Below, piece after piece: positions 17,461 to 26,669 of a stretch of 64,000 nt of DNA (within the stretch, counting starts at the first letter, position 1; the number at the start of each line of letters is the position of its first letter). The position numbers and the translations under genes were made by a program. This DNA comes from JAIPAN01 sp040403555 (GTDB taxonomy: Bacteria; Bacteroidota; Bacteroidia; Sphingobacteriales; Sphingobacteriaceae). The stretch is taken from contig JBBAKN010000003.1 in assembly GCA_040403555.1 (NCBI GenBank), forward strand, positions 248,001 to 312,000, written 5' to 3'. The notes under the pieces were generated by a model, which ran no database searches, was not told the DNA's origin, and saw nothing but the letters and a program-made list of their open reading frames with translations.

Positions 17461-19014
17461 TACAACGTATTTAAAAACTGTAGGCCTAGGTTTAGCCCTT
17501 TTAATTGCCTGTACCAGCTCCATATATGCACAAAAAAAGCAAGCTTTAAAAAAAGGTGAAATAATTTACCACGTTTGCCAACGTAGTTTTTACGATAGCA
17601 ATGGTGATTTACAGGGTGACCTAAACGGCCTAAAACAAAAATTGCCCTATCTGCAGGAATTAGGCATCACCTCCATTTTGTTATTTCCATTATACGATGC
17701 CGATTGTTACCACAACTATTTTGCAAACGATTTCGAAAAAATTGATGCAGAATTTGGAACCATGGAAGAGTACATTTCGCTCGTTAAAGAAATTCATAAA
17801 CGAGGCATAAAAGTGTATATGGATATGGAAACCCAATATGTAACCGACAAACATCTGTGGTGGAAAGAGGCAGTGGGCAACCTTCAATCTCCGTATTCAG
17901 ATTATATTTTATTTGACGATGCAGCGCATAAAGCTCCTGCAAGCATTGTGGCCGATTTACGCGGATTGAATAGTTACGAGGGTAATTTTATTAAAATAAC
18001 CACCGTAAACCTTAAAAATAAAGAAGTATACGAGTACAATAAAAAGTTATTCTCCTATTTTGTTGACCCCAATAAAGATGGCAACTTTAATGATGGTGTA
18101 GACGGCTTTCGCTTGGACCATGCCATGGATCATTTAGATGGAAAACCAACACTTACCAACCTATTTGCTGAGTTTTGGAAGCCCTTACTTACAGCGCTAA
18201 AAAACATAAACCCAAATCTTAAAAACGTGGCCGAGCAAGCCAATTGGAGTGATTATGGATTTTCTTATTTAGAAAATGCTGGTGTAGATAGGGTGTTTGG
18301 CTTTGGATTGAAAGATGCCATCGTATCCTTTGATAAACAAAAATTGATTGCTGCAGCAGATACCATTTTAGCAAAATGCCCGAAAGGAAAAGAGCAGATC
18401 GTTTTTATTGAAAACCACGATTTAGATCGATATGCTTCCATAGAACCTTCTGTTGAAAAACAAAAAACAGCTGCTGCCATTATGCTTTTAATTGGCGGAG
18501 TACCCTCTATTTATTACGGGCAAGAAATTGGCATGCAGGGGAAAAGCTGGTCATTTGGCAATACAGATGGGAATGATATTCCACGACGTGAGGCATTTGA
18601 ATGGTATAGTAAACCTGAAGGAAAGGGTATGGCGCTATGGTACAAAACACAGGCCAGTGGTGGAGCAAAACAAACCTAAAAGCCAATGATGGTATCTCGT
18701 TGGAGGAACAAAAGAACAGCTCACAATCGCTTTTTAATCATTATAAAACACTTATCAACTTAAAGCAAAGCAACCCAGCTTTAGCACTAGGAAACTATAT
18801 AGTAGCAGAGAACAACAACAGCCAGGTTTTTAGCTTTTACCGAACGTATAATGAGCATAAATTATTGGTGGTTGTAAATCTTTCAAACGAAGGGCAAACA
18901 GCAAATTTTGCACAAGCCCAAACAATGAGTAAAAAACTATACGGAGAAAGCACCTTTACTGAAAGTTTAATACAGTTAAGGCCTTACGAAGTAGTGGTTA
19001 TAGAAGTAAAATAG
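17456..19014 (+). pseudogene. Alpha-amylase (GH13), without a standard start codon and frameshifted
   Basis: A GH13 enzyme with a signal peptide (YLKTVGLGLALLIAC, then a cut after SIYA) and catalytic residues in order: Asp nucleophile in GFRLDHAMDH, Glu acid/base in NVAEQANW, and Asp in ENHDLDRY. Two defects are visible. First, the frame carrying the signal peptide has a stop at 17453-17455 and no ATG, GTG or TTG until 17642, beyond the signal peptide; the only near-start is ATT at 17456, overlapping the isomerase stop. Second, at about 18643-18646 (ACAAAACACAGG) one A seems missing: frame 1 soon stops at 18679, while frame 2 continues with NTGQWWSKTNLKAND, the expected continuation, to 19014. 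Read together it makes about 518 residues with a C-terminal beta domain. Either a young pseudogene or a homopolymer sequencing error plus a rare start. Confidence 0.75.
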
Positions 19015-19064
19015 GTAGATAATCACGTGGTTCTGAAATTTACTTTTACTGCTTTTACACCATC

Positions 19065-19214
19065 ATGAAAAATTTTAAGTTCATAGCCCCTGCCCTATTT
19101 ATAATGCTGATATCATGGAGTAAATCAGCAAATCACTCTTCAGGTTTAAGCGATTATACCCAATATGCAAGTACCCAAAGCTTAAGCTTGCCATACGTTC
19201 ATTCATGTTGCTAG
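19065..19214 (+). CDS. Possible 49-residue exported peptide
   Basis: ATG to TAG frame of 49 codons. The first ~22 residues look like a signal peptide (MKNFKFIAPALFIMLISWSK), followed by a Ser/Tyr/Leu-rich stretch ending HSCC. No family recognised. It sits in the 346-base stretch between the broken amylase and the sterol-desaturase gene, where decayed sequence is plausible, so it may be the front end of a lost secreted-protein gene. The rest of this stretch (19215-19360) is AT-rich and shows no gene or hairpin. Confidence 0.3.
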   Translation: MKNFKFIAPALFIMLISWSKSANHSSGLSDYTQYASTQSLSLPYVHSCC

Positions 19215-19360
19215 CTTAGCTTTTTGTTATTCAAGAAGCTTTACCAAATAAGCTAAATGGTTTAAAAATTGAAGTAAATTCTAGATTCAGCTAAAATTAT
19301 TTACTTAACTTCACCTGCTAGAAAAAACTTATTGTTAATTTAATAAAAATATAAAGACAA

Positions 19361-20629
19361 ATGCGTGGAGAAATGGCAACCTACGGCCGCATATTAATGT
19401 ATGTGATACCCGTATTTTTTACCCTTGTTGTTGCAGAAAAATGGTACGGCTGGTATTGGAAAAAAAAGTCTTTTAGACTATTAGATACCATATCTAGCCT
19501 GAGTTCGGGCTTTACCAACACCATAAAAGATGCATTAGGCCTAACCGTGGTTATACTAAGTTATAAATACATGGTTAGCCACTGGGCATTATTTCAATTA
19601 GAATCTAGTGTGGCCATGTATATCATCACCTTTATTGTGATTGATTTTTACGGCTATTTTAGCCACCGATGGGCGCACAGCATTAATTTTTTATGGAATA
19701 AACACGCCATTCATCACAGCAGCGAAGAATTCGATTTAGCCTGTGCCTTAAGGCAATCTATTTCGGTATTTATAAATTTATTTACCTTTTTATTATTACC
19801 TGCTGCATTGCTGGGCGTACCTGCCAAAGTAGTGGCATTGGTTACACCCATTCAGCTGTTTATGCAATTTTGGTACCATACCACCTACATTGGCAAAATG
19901 GGTTTCCTAGAAAAAATACTTGTTACCCCTTCACACCATCGGGTACACCATGCTATTAATCCGGAATATGTAGATAAAAACCACGGACAAATTTTTATTA
20001 TTTGGGATAAAATTTTTGGCACTTTTCAAGAAGAACTGCCCAACGTACCACCGGTTTATGGCAGTACACGCCCGGTAAAAACCTGGAATCCCGTAAAAAT
20101 TAATTTCCTGCATCTACGCTTATTAATACTCGATGCCTATCGGACCAACAATTGGGTAGATAAATTTGCCATTTGGTTTAAGCCAACCGGCTGGCGACCT
20201 GCTGATGTCATTGAAAAATATCCTGTCGAAAAAATCGAAGATCCATATCATTTTCAAAAATACGATACAAGGGCTTCCAATGCATTGAAGGTATGGATTG
20301 GGATTCAGTTTTTTGTTACCCTTGCCTTTATGTATTATTTATTTGGCAACCTAGCCGCCATTCCTAAACCACAAATTTTCTTTTATGGCGGCTTTATTTT
20401 ACTGGCGGTATATGCCTATACCGAACTCATGGATAGAAACCCCAATGCCATTTGGTGGGAACTACTGAAAACCGTTTGTGCGCTTAGTTTAATATATATA
20501 AACGGCGACTGGTTTGGCATGGGCGAACAATTTACAAAAGTGTTGTTCGTGTATTTAGTGGTTGCAAACGTTGTAACCTATTATTTTAGCAGGTTAGAAG
20601 AAGATAGCTCCCCCGTTTTGGCTTCATAA
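19361..20629 (+). CDS. Sterol desaturase / fatty acid hydroxylase superfamily protein
   Basis: 422 residues, membrane-bound di-iron enzyme type. The three histidine boxes are present: HRWAH (102-106), HAIHH (115-119) and HHRVHH (192-197), with H172 between. N-terminal helices lie at about 9-26, 50-70 and 85-101. After residue 290 comes an extra ~120-residue C-terminal part with about four membrane helices, absent from short fatty-acid hydroxylases. Members hydroxylate or desaturate lipids, and one eukaryotic relative cleaves alkylglycerols (TMEM195/AGMO). The long C-terminal extension would fit that type, but this is only a suggestion. The next membrane gene follows by 8 bases, then pyrC. Confidence 0.82.
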   Translation: MRGEMATYGRILMYVIPVFFTLVVAEKWYGWYWKKKSFRLLDTISSLSSGFTNTIKDALGLTVVILSYKYMVSHWALFQLESSVAMYIITFIVIDFYGYFSHRWAHSINFLWNKHAIHHSSEEFDLACALRQSISVFINLFTFLLLPAALLGVPAKVVALVTPIQLFMQFWYHTTYIGKMGFLEKILVTPSHHRVHHAINPEYVDKNHGQIFIIWDKIFGTFQEELPNVPPVYGSTRPVKTWNPVKINFLHLRLLILDAYRTNNWVDKFAIWFKPTGWRPADVIEKYPVEKIEDPYHFQKYDTRASNALKVWIGIQFFVTLAFMYYLFGNLAAIPKPQIFFYGGFILLAVYAYTELMDRNPNAIWWELLKTVCALSLIYINGDWFGMGEQFTKVLFVYLVVANVVTYYFSRLEEDSSPVLAS

Positions 20630-20637
20630 AATCTAAC

Positions 20638-21222
20638 ATGGAATTCTCACATGCCCTAACCGATGCCCTTTTAACGCTGGCAGGTGTTTTTGTTTTTTTA
20701 AAGTATTTAAAACCTTTAGCTCCAAGAGAGCGTTTGCTTTGGAGTGCGTTTATTCTATCGGTAACTGCAGCTTCATTTTTTGGTGTCATTCGGTTTTCGG
20801 GTTATGCTCCAGCACGGTCTGTTTCAGAAACTTTTCAGCACATTGCCTCCACATTGGGTGCCATTTGTTTGGTGTTAGTTTGCTATCAAAAAATGAGCAA
20901 AACAAGGCTAAACACAACGTATTTGTATAGTTTTGTGGCGGCTGGTATAGTGCTATTCTTATATATCGAATTGTTTCAAAAACCTGCTTTAGCTCAGTTT
21001 TCGTCAATGGTAGCCATACCCCTAGTGTTGGCTCTTGGTATTTGGGGGCTTTTCAAAGACAAAAAAGCATACAGTATGTGGCTCATAATGGCCGTTTTTT
21101 TACTCATACTAGCTAACTTTAATAAGGCCATTGCTCCGCTATTTTATGTAAACAATATAGATTTGTACCATTGCGTATTGGCATTAAGTATACTAAGCTT
21201 TGGTAAAGCAGCAAAAAAATAA
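20638..21222 (+). CDS. Hypothetical seven-helix membrane protein
   Basis: 194 residues with about seven evenly spaced hydrophobic helices and a short basic C-terminus (FGKAAKK). No catalytic motif; an internal HIASTLG and a late DLYHCVLAL contribute single histidines. No family recognised with confidence. It is placed 8 bases after the sterol-desaturase-like gene and 2 bases before the dihydroorotase gene, so the three are likely one transcript. Confidence 0.65.
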   Translation: MEFSHALTDALLTLAGVFVFLKYLKPLAPRERLLWSAFILSVTAASFFGVIRFSGYAPARSVSETFQHIASTLGAICLVLVCYQKMSKTRLNTTYLYSFVAAGIVLFLYIELFQKPALAQFSSMVAIPLVLALGIWGLFKDKKAYSMWLIMAVFLLILANFNKAIAPLFYVNNIDLYHCVLALSILSFGKAAKK

Positions 21223-21224
21223 AC

Positions 21225-22574
21225 ATGTCCACAAAAACACTTATTAAAAATTGTAGCCTCGTAAACGAAGGCCAAATTCGCGTTGCCGATGTATGGATTG
21301 AAGATGGGTTGATTCAAAAAATTGGGCAAATAGAGAATTTAAATGACGGTGCTACCGTACTAGACGGAACGGGTAAGTTTTTATTCCCAGGTATTATTGA
21401 TGGTCAAGTTCATTTTCGCGAACCCGGCCTAACCCACAAAGGTGATTTGTATACAGAAAGCAAAGCAGCACTTGCTGGTGGTGTAACCTCTTTTATTGAT
21501 ATGCCCAATACATCTCCGAATGTATTAAGCATGGATATTTTGAATGAAAAATACCGGATTGCCTCAGAACAATCTTTAGCCAACTTTGGCTTTTTTTTAG
21601 GCGTTAATGGCGATAATTTAGATGAAGTTATTAAACTAGATACTTCTAAACTCTTGGGTGTTTCTGATGACGGATTGTACTTTACCAAAAAAGGAAACTT
21701 ACTAGCAGACAACCCAGAAACCATGGAAAAACTATTTGCAAACTGCAAAGCTGTAATTGCCATACATTCTGAAAAAGAACAAATTGTAGAAGAAAACGAA
21801 AACCAGTACAGAGAAAAATACGGCGAAAATGTACCCGTTAAATTTCACCCACTCATACGAAGCGAAAAAGCGTGCTACGAAGCTACCAAAAGAGCCATCG
21901 AATTGGCCAATAAGCACCAGGCCCGTTTACATATTTTACACCTAACAACCGAAGCGGAAACCCATTTATTCCGTAATGATATTCCTTTGAAAGATAAAAA
22001 TATCACGACCGAGGTTTCGGTACATCATTTGTGGTTCTCTGATACAGACTACGAACGATTGGGCACCTTAATAAAATGGAACCCGGCCATAAAAACAGAA
22101 AAAGATAAAAAAGGCCTCTTAAAAGCGTTGTTAGACGATAGAATTGATTTGGTAACCACCGATCATGCGCCACATACCTTAGAAGAAAAGCAAAAACCCT
22201 ATTTTCAATCCATGTCTGGGGCTCCTATGGTGCAGCACTCACTAAACATCATGTTAGAGTTTTACAAACAGGGGCTCATATCTTTAGAAAAAATTGCAGA
22301 AAAAATGTGCCATAACCCTGCCATTCTATATCATATTGAGAAAAGAGGTTTTATAAGAGAAGGTTATTTTGCAGACCTAACACTAGTTGACTTAAATACG
22401 AGCTGGACCGTTAGCAAAGAAAATCTTTTATACAAATGTGGCTGGTCGCCCGTAGAAGGAACAACCTTTCACAGCAGCATAACCCAAACCTTTGTAAACG
22501 GTAATTTGGTTTACAACAATGGTGGTTTTGACGAAAAAACGAGAGGTATGGCCCTTACAACAACTCTTGAGTAA
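21225..22574 (+). CDS. pyrC: Dihydroorotase (class I, Bacteroidota type)
   Basis: 449 residues of the amidohydrolase superfamily; dihydroorotase closes carbamoyl-aspartate to dihydroorotate in pyrimidine synthesis. Seen: FPGIIDGQVHFREPG at 54-68, GGVTSFIDMPNTSPN at ~89-103, AIHSEKE near 183, LHILHLTTEAE near 233, and VTTDHAPHTLEEK near 305. Two usual metal-site features are altered: the first His of the DxHxH motif is Gln61, and the KVFMGSSTG segment carrying the carbamylated lysine reads GVSDDGLYFTKKGN. I recall the same QVHFREP and SDDGLYF forms in other Bacteroidota dihydroorotases, so this is probably a lineage-specific active-site type. Whether it is catalytically active cannot be judged here. 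Confidence 0.85.
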   Translation: MSTKTLIKNCSLVNEGQIRVADVWIEDGLIQKIGQIENLNDGATVLDGTGKFLFPGIIDGQVHFREPGLTHKGDLYTESKAALAGGVTSFIDMPNTSPNVLSMDILNEKYRIASEQSLANFGFFLGVNGDNLDEVIKLDTSKLLGVSDDGLYFTKKGNLLADNPETMEKLFANCKAVIAIHSEKEQIVEENENQYREKYGENVPVKFHPLIRSEKACYEATKRAIELANKHQARLHILHLTTEAETHLFRNDIPLKDKNITTEVSVHHLWFSDTDYERLGTLIKWNPAIKTEKDKKGLLKALLDDRIDLVTTDHAPHTLEEKQKPYFQSMSGAPMVQHSLNIMLEFYKQGLISLEKIAEKMCHNPAILYHIEKRGFIREGYFADLTLVDLNTSWTVSKENLLYKCGWSPVEGTTFHSSITQTFVNGNLVYNNGGFDEKTRGMALTTTLE

Positions 22575-22681
22575 GAAAGAACCGCTTGCATGATCATCTA
22601 CCTTAAAGAGGATAAAAATATAAATTACAAATAAGCCGTTAAACTATTTATAAGTTAACCTATCCAACAAAAAAACAGCTT

Positions 22682-22987
22682 ATGAAAAAGTATATTCTTT
22701 TAGCATTAATCCTGGTAGCCATAGCAGCTAGCAGTAATGCACAAACCGAAAAACGTAGTCTTAGAGACGAACGCCGCCGTATTGCCCAAGGCATACGCAG
22801 TGGTCAAATTACAAAAACCGAAGCGCTTGTTTTGAGAAAACAAGCCAAAGATGTAAGACGAACAAAAGCTATAGCCGTAGCAGATGGTAAAGTAACCCCC
22901 AAAGAACGTACCGCCATTGCTCGGCAAGATCAACAACTCGACCGAACCATTCGCCGGACCAAGCACAACAAAAGAACAAGAGGATAA
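22682..22987 (+). CDS. Small exported basic protein
   Basis: 101 residues. The signal peptide MKKYILLALILVAIAASSNA ends before QTEKRS. The mature part is highly charged, with many Arg, Lys and Gln residues in predicted helices (RDERRRIAQGIRSG, RTKAIAVADGKVTPKER), and ends in a basic tail KHNKRTRG. The phrase DGKVTPKER resembles a turn between two helices, as in EF-hand-like or tellurite-resistance-type helical repeats, but no family can be claimed. Similar small secreted basic proteins occur widely in Bacteroidota. It is a single gene followed by a good hairpin terminator. Confidence 0.75.
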   Translation: MKKYILLALILVAIAASSNAQTEKRSLRDERRRIAQGIRSGQITKTEALVLRKQAKDVRRTKAIAVADGKVTPKERTAIARQDQQLDRTIRRTKHNKRTRG

Positions 22988-22994
22988 TTTTTCC

Positions 22995-23025
22995 AAAAAG
23001 CCAAGCCTACCGCTTGGCTTTTTTT
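22995..23025 (+). terminator. Rho-independent terminator after the small basic protein
   Basis: The 8-bp stem AGCCAAGC / GCTTGGCT around the loop CTACC is preceded by an A run and followed by seven Ts. It starts 8 bases after the stop codon at 22987. Confidence 0.85.
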
Positions 23026-23072
23026 ACGACCAATAAAACGGAGGACGCCTAAAAAAGCGGTATATTTAGATT

Positions 23073-24338
23073 GTGAAAGTAAGAAAACGAAAAGCAGGTG
23101 TATTGAGTCGGTACTGGAAATTACTAGGGCCGGGCCTAGTTACCGGTGCCAGCGATGACGATCCATCGGGTATTGCCACTTACTCCCAAGCAGGGGCTGC
23201 CTTTGGCCTTGCTACCCTCTGGACTTCCATTGTAGCCTTTCCGCTCATGGCTTACATCCAACAAATGTGTGCCCGTATTGGTATGGTCACATCGCACGGT
23301 TTAACCGGAACCTTAAAAAAATATTACCCAAAATCCATACTCTACCTCATGTTGCTTTTTAGCTTTCCGGCTATTGTACTAAATATTGGTGCAGATATTG
23401 CCGGCATGGGTGCTGTCGGAAACATGCTATTCCCCAGTATTGATGCTACATTTTTTAGTGTATTTTTTACCGTACTACTCCTGGGCTTAATTATTTACCT
23501 ACCCTACCAAAAAATTGCCGCTACACTAAAATACCTCTGCATAGTCATGCTCGTATATTTTGTGGTACCCTTTTTATATAAACAAGATTTTTTAGCCATT
23601 TTAAAAGCAACCTTTATACCTAACGTACAATTTAACAAAGAGTTTATAGCCATTGTAGTCGGCATTTTAGGAACCACCATTTCGCCCTATTTATTTTTCT
23701 GGCAAGCCTCGGTAGAAGTAGAAGAAATGAGAAATCAGAAAAAACACCTCGTAGTAAATAAAAAACTGATCCACGAGGTAAACAACGATGTAGATTTCGG
23801 GATGCTATTTTCTGGCTTGGTGATGTTTTTTATCATTCTAACCACCGGAACCGTATTATTTAAAGGAGGCATACACCAAATAGATACCGTAGAACAAGCC
23901 GCCAGGGCATTAAAACCTTTAGCCGGCAACATGGCCTATGTGTTATTTGCCATTGGCGTAATTGGTACTGGTTTAATTGCCATCCCTGTGTTAAGCGGAT
24001 CGCTTTCGTACATTTTTACCGAAACATTCGGCTGGGAACAAGGCTTGGATAAAAAGTTTCACGAAGCAAAAGGCTTTTATTTAATTATTGCCCTCTCATT
24101 GCTTGTAGGCTTGGGCTTAAACTATATAGGCATATCTCCCATAAAAGCACTTATTTATACAGCCATTTTGTACGGAATAACCGCCCCGGTACTCATTGCC
24201 ATTATTTTACACATTGCCAACAATAAGAAAATTATGGGCAACCATGTAAATGGCAAAGTAGCTAACATTTTTGGCGGAGCAGCTTTGCTACTTATGACCC
24301 TTGCTGCCGGGCTATTACTTTATTTTCAGTTTGTTTAA
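23073..24338 (+). CDS. NRAMP-family-like transporter with altered metal-site motifs
   Basis: 421 residues, about 11 membrane helices. The N-terminus GPGLVTGASDDDPSGIATYS (residues 19-38) is the NRAMP first helix, but the canonical DPGN is DPSG (30-33). The helix-6 motif, normally with Ala-x-x-Met-Pro-His, reads TISPYLFFWQASVEVEE (~residue 205-221), so the methionine that selects Mn2+/Fe2+ is missing. NRAMP relatives lacking it move other ions, Mg2+ or Al3+ in described cases. Substrate here is therefore open. Start codon is GTG at 23073 (VKVRKRKAG); a TATATTTA stretch just upstream is one base off a -7 box. The gene starts 48 bases after the terminator. Confidence 0.82.
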   Translation: MKVRKRKAGVLSRYWKLLGPGLVTGASDDDPSGIATYSQAGAAFGLATLWTSIVAFPLMAYIQQMCARIGMVTSHGLTGTLKKYYPKSILYLMLLFSFPAIVLNIGADIAGMGAVGNMLFPSIDATFFSVFFTVLLLGLIIYLPYQKIAATLKYLCIVMLVYFVVPFLYKQDFLAILKATFIPNVQFNKEFIAIVVGILGTTISPYLFFWQASVEVEEMRNQKKHLVVNKKLIHEVNNDVDFGMLFSGLVMFFIILTTGTVLFKGGIHQIDTVEQAARALKPLAGNMAYVLFAIGVIGTGLIAIPVLSGSLSYIFTETFGWEQGLDKKFHEAKGFYLIIALSLLVGLGLNYIGISPIKALIYTAILYGITAPVLIAIILHIANNKKIMGNHVNGKVANIFGGAALLLMTLAAGLLLYFQFV

Positions 24339-24355
24339 AATTTTTAAATTAGCGT

Positions 24356-25282
24356 ATGAAATTAGCAATATATGTTCTAGGCTTTTGCCTATGGGGGCTC
24401 TTGGCACAAGGTCAAACGATTCCAAAAGTTGTTTCGGGAAAAATTGAACGCCTAACCCAATTCCCTTCAAAATACGTAACCTCCAGAAATGTAGACATTT
24501 GGCTACCCGATGGCTATACCACAAACAAAAAATATACGGTATTGTACATGCACGATGGCCAAATGCTCTACGATGCCAGTAGCACCTGGAACAAAACAGA
24601 ATGGGAAGTAGATGAGGTACTAACCGAATTAGAGAAATCAGGTAAAATTAAAGAAACTATAGTGGTGGGCATATGGAACGGCGAAAAAACCCGTCATGCA
24701 GACTACTTTCCTCAAAAACCCTTCGAAAATTTAAAAAAACCAGAAAAAGAAGCTATTTATGCTGCAGCACGTGCCAATGGTGCCTCTGTTTTTAATAATC
24801 ACCAAATATATTCAGATGGCTACCTAAAATTCTTGGTAAAAGAATTGAAACCTTATATCGATAGCCATTATGCAGTTTCAACCAAAACTGAAGATACCTT
24901 TATAGCGGGCAGTAGCATGGGCGGGCTAATTTCTATGTATGCCCTTTGCGAATATCCGGACGTATTTGGCGGAGCTGCTTGTATGAGTACCCATTGGCCA
25001 GGTATTTTTAGCATGGAGGGCAATCCTATTCCCGATGCATTTTTATCCTATATGAACAAACATTTACCTAAAGCAAACACGCACAAACTCTATTTTGACC
25101 ACGGAGATCAAACACTCGATGCTTTATATCTACCCCTACAACAAAAAGTTGATAGCTTAATGTTAGCCAAGGGTTATAACGATTCGCATTGGCTGACCAA
25201 ATTTTATCCTGGCGATGATCATAGTGAGAAATCGTGGAGTAAACGCTTGCATATCCCCCTCGAATTTTTATTGAAAAAATAA
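24356..25282 (+). CDS. Exported alpha/beta-hydrolase, esterase-D-like
   Basis: 308 residues. Signal peptide residues 1-19 (ending LLAQGQ). The fold is that of the putative esterase (esterase D / enterochelin esterase) family: VLYMHDGQMLYD near 62-73, nucleophile Ser187 in AGSSMGGLIS, a likely Asp in YFDHGDQTLD, and His in GDDHSEKSW. Length matches the family. Such enzymes hydrolyse small esters such as acetyl-xylan, feruloyl or siderophore esters; the substrate cannot be read here. Only 17 bases separate it from the NRAMP-like gene, so co-transcription is possible. Confidence 0.82.
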   Translation: MKLAIYVLGFCLWGLLAQGQTIPKVVSGKIERLTQFPSKYVTSRNVDIWLPDGYTTNKKYTVLYMHDGQMLYDASSTWNKTEWEVDEVLTELEKSGKIKETIVVGIWNGEKTRHADYFPQKPFENLKKPEKEAIYAAARANGASVFNNHQIYSDGYLKFLVKELKPYIDSHYAVSTKTEDTFIAGSSMGGLISMYALCEYPDVFGGAACMSTHWPGIFSMEGNPIPDAFLSYMNKHLPKANTHKLYFDHGDQTLDALYLPLQQKVDSLMLAKGYNDSHWLTKFYPGDDHSEKSWSKRLHIPLEFLLKK

Positions 25283-25340
25283 ATTAATCTGCATTAAACC
25301 TTTGATAAAAATAGATGTCTAAAAAATAAACCCAGACATC

Positions 25341-25448
25341 ATGAAAAAGGAACCAATAGATTATATCCTTATTATATTATGTTTATTAGGAATAGAAGTA
25401 TTTCTATTTGGAGTATCTGCTTTAGTGCTTATTTTTTTACATTATTAA
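25341..25448 (+). CDS. Small single-helix membrane peptide, 35 residues
   Basis: ATG to TAA frame of 35 codons starting MKKEPIDYILIILCLLGIEV and ending FLHY. A short charged N-terminus precedes one continuous hydrophobic helix of ~27 residues. It starts 58 bases after the esterase gene and its stop lies 3 bases before the cytochrome-c-peroxidase start, so it is positioned as the first cistron of that operon. No homologue recognised. Comparable membrane peptides accompany haem proteins and oxidases in other bacteria, but that role is a guess. Confidence 0.5.
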   Translation: MKKEPIDYILIILCLLGIEVFLFGVSALVLIFLHY

Positions 25449-25451
25449 ATT

Positions 25452-26663
25452 ATGACCAAATTAAGAGCAATTGCAGCCCTCATGGGACTGATTATTTTGG
25501 GAGCTGTTTCCTGCTCAAAAAATACGGATGCACCCAGCAATGCTGATACTAGCAGCACTGCACCTACTGGCACATATCCTAACATAAGCACAGCTTTTGG
25601 AACAACTATCAATTTGAATAGTTTGGCCAACTACGCCAATCAAGCAAAACCGAATTATATTGTAAAAGATAATACGGGCGGTAACCCGATTACTAATGCC
25701 AAAGCAACATTAGGCAGGGTGCTTTTTTACGATAAAAGTTTAAGTATTAACAATTCTATTTCTTGCTCGAGTTGTCATAATCAACAATTTGCATTTAGTG
25801 ACACCGCCCAAGTGAGTAGTGGTGTATTGGGTGGAGTAACCGGTAGACATTCTATGCGTTTAGTGAACTCACGTTTTGCCGTAGAAACTAGGTTTTTTTG
25901 GGATGAACGTGCAACAAGCCTTGAACAACAAACTACCCAACCTGTACAAGACCACAACGAGATGGGCTTTAGTGGCCAAACGGGTAGAGGTAATTTGACT
26001 GCTCTTTTAACCAAATTACAGGCTATTGGCTATTATAATGAGCTATTTAAATTTACATATGGAGACATCAATGTAACCGAGGCACGCTTACAAGAATGTT
26101 TGGCACAATTTGTTAGAAGTATCCAGTCATTCGACTCTAAATACGATGCAGGAAGAGCTCAAGTAAATAACGATAACCAAGATTTTCCAAACTTTATGAG
26201 CACAGAGAACTTAGGTAAAAGTCTGTTCTTAAACAGACCAAACTTCGACGCCAACGGATCTAGAATAAGTGGCGGTTTGGGTTGTAACGCTTGCCACAAT
26301 GCCCCAGAATTTGATATTGACCCTAATTCTAGAAACAATGGAGTAATTGCCCTTGCAGTAGGTAATGGGCAAGATATTACAGTTACCCGAGCTCCCTCGT
26401 TACGTGATTTGGTAAATACAAGTGGCACCCTCAATTCCCGATTGATGCACAGTGCCGGTATTAGAGATCTTGCTACAGCAGTTTCGCATTATGGTGGATT
26501 TATAAACGATAATCAGAATTTAGATCAGCGCTTAAAGCCAAACGGCCATGTACAGCGCTTAAATTTACAGCAATCAGAAATTAGTGCGGTAGTGGCTTTC
26601 TTAAAAACCTTGGCAGGCACCAATGTGTATACCGATGTGAAATGGGGGAATCCGTTTAAATAA
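25452..26663 (+). CDS. Di-haem cytochrome c peroxidase (MauG/CcpA family), lipoprotein
   Basis: 403 residues. The lipoprotein signal MTKLRAIAALMGLIILGAVS ends at Cys21, followed by a Ser/Thr linker. Two haem-c sites are present: CSSCH at 105-109 and CNACH at 278-282. Between them lie family segments such as GRHSMRLVNSRF and QPVQDHNEMGFSG, and after the second haem APSLRDLVNTSG and LMHSAGI. The family reduces H2O2 with electrons from a c-type cytochrome, or acts as a MauG-like oxidase. It is anchored in the envelope. Length is somewhat above classical CcpA because of the linker. Confidence 0.9.
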   Translation: MTKLRAIAALMGLIILGAVSCSKNTDAPSNADTSSTAPTGTYPNISTAFGTTINLNSLANYANQAKPNYIVKDNTGGNPITNAKATLGRVLFYDKSLSINNSISCSSCHNQQFAFSDTAQVSSGVLGGVTGRHSMRLVNSRFAVETRFFWDERATSLEQQTTQPVQDHNEMGFSGQTGRGNLTALLTKLQAIGYYNELFKFTYGDINVTEARLQECLAQFVRSIQSFDSKYDAGRAQVNNDNQDFPNFMSTENLGKSLFLNRPNFDANGSRISGGLGCNACHNAPEFDIDPNSRNNGVIALAVGNGQDITVTRAPSLRDLVNTSGTLNSRLMHSAGIRDLATAVSHYGGFINDNQNLDQRLKPNGHVQRLNLQQSEISAVVAFLKTLAGTNVYTDVKWGNPFK

Positions 26664-26669
26664 ACTTTT

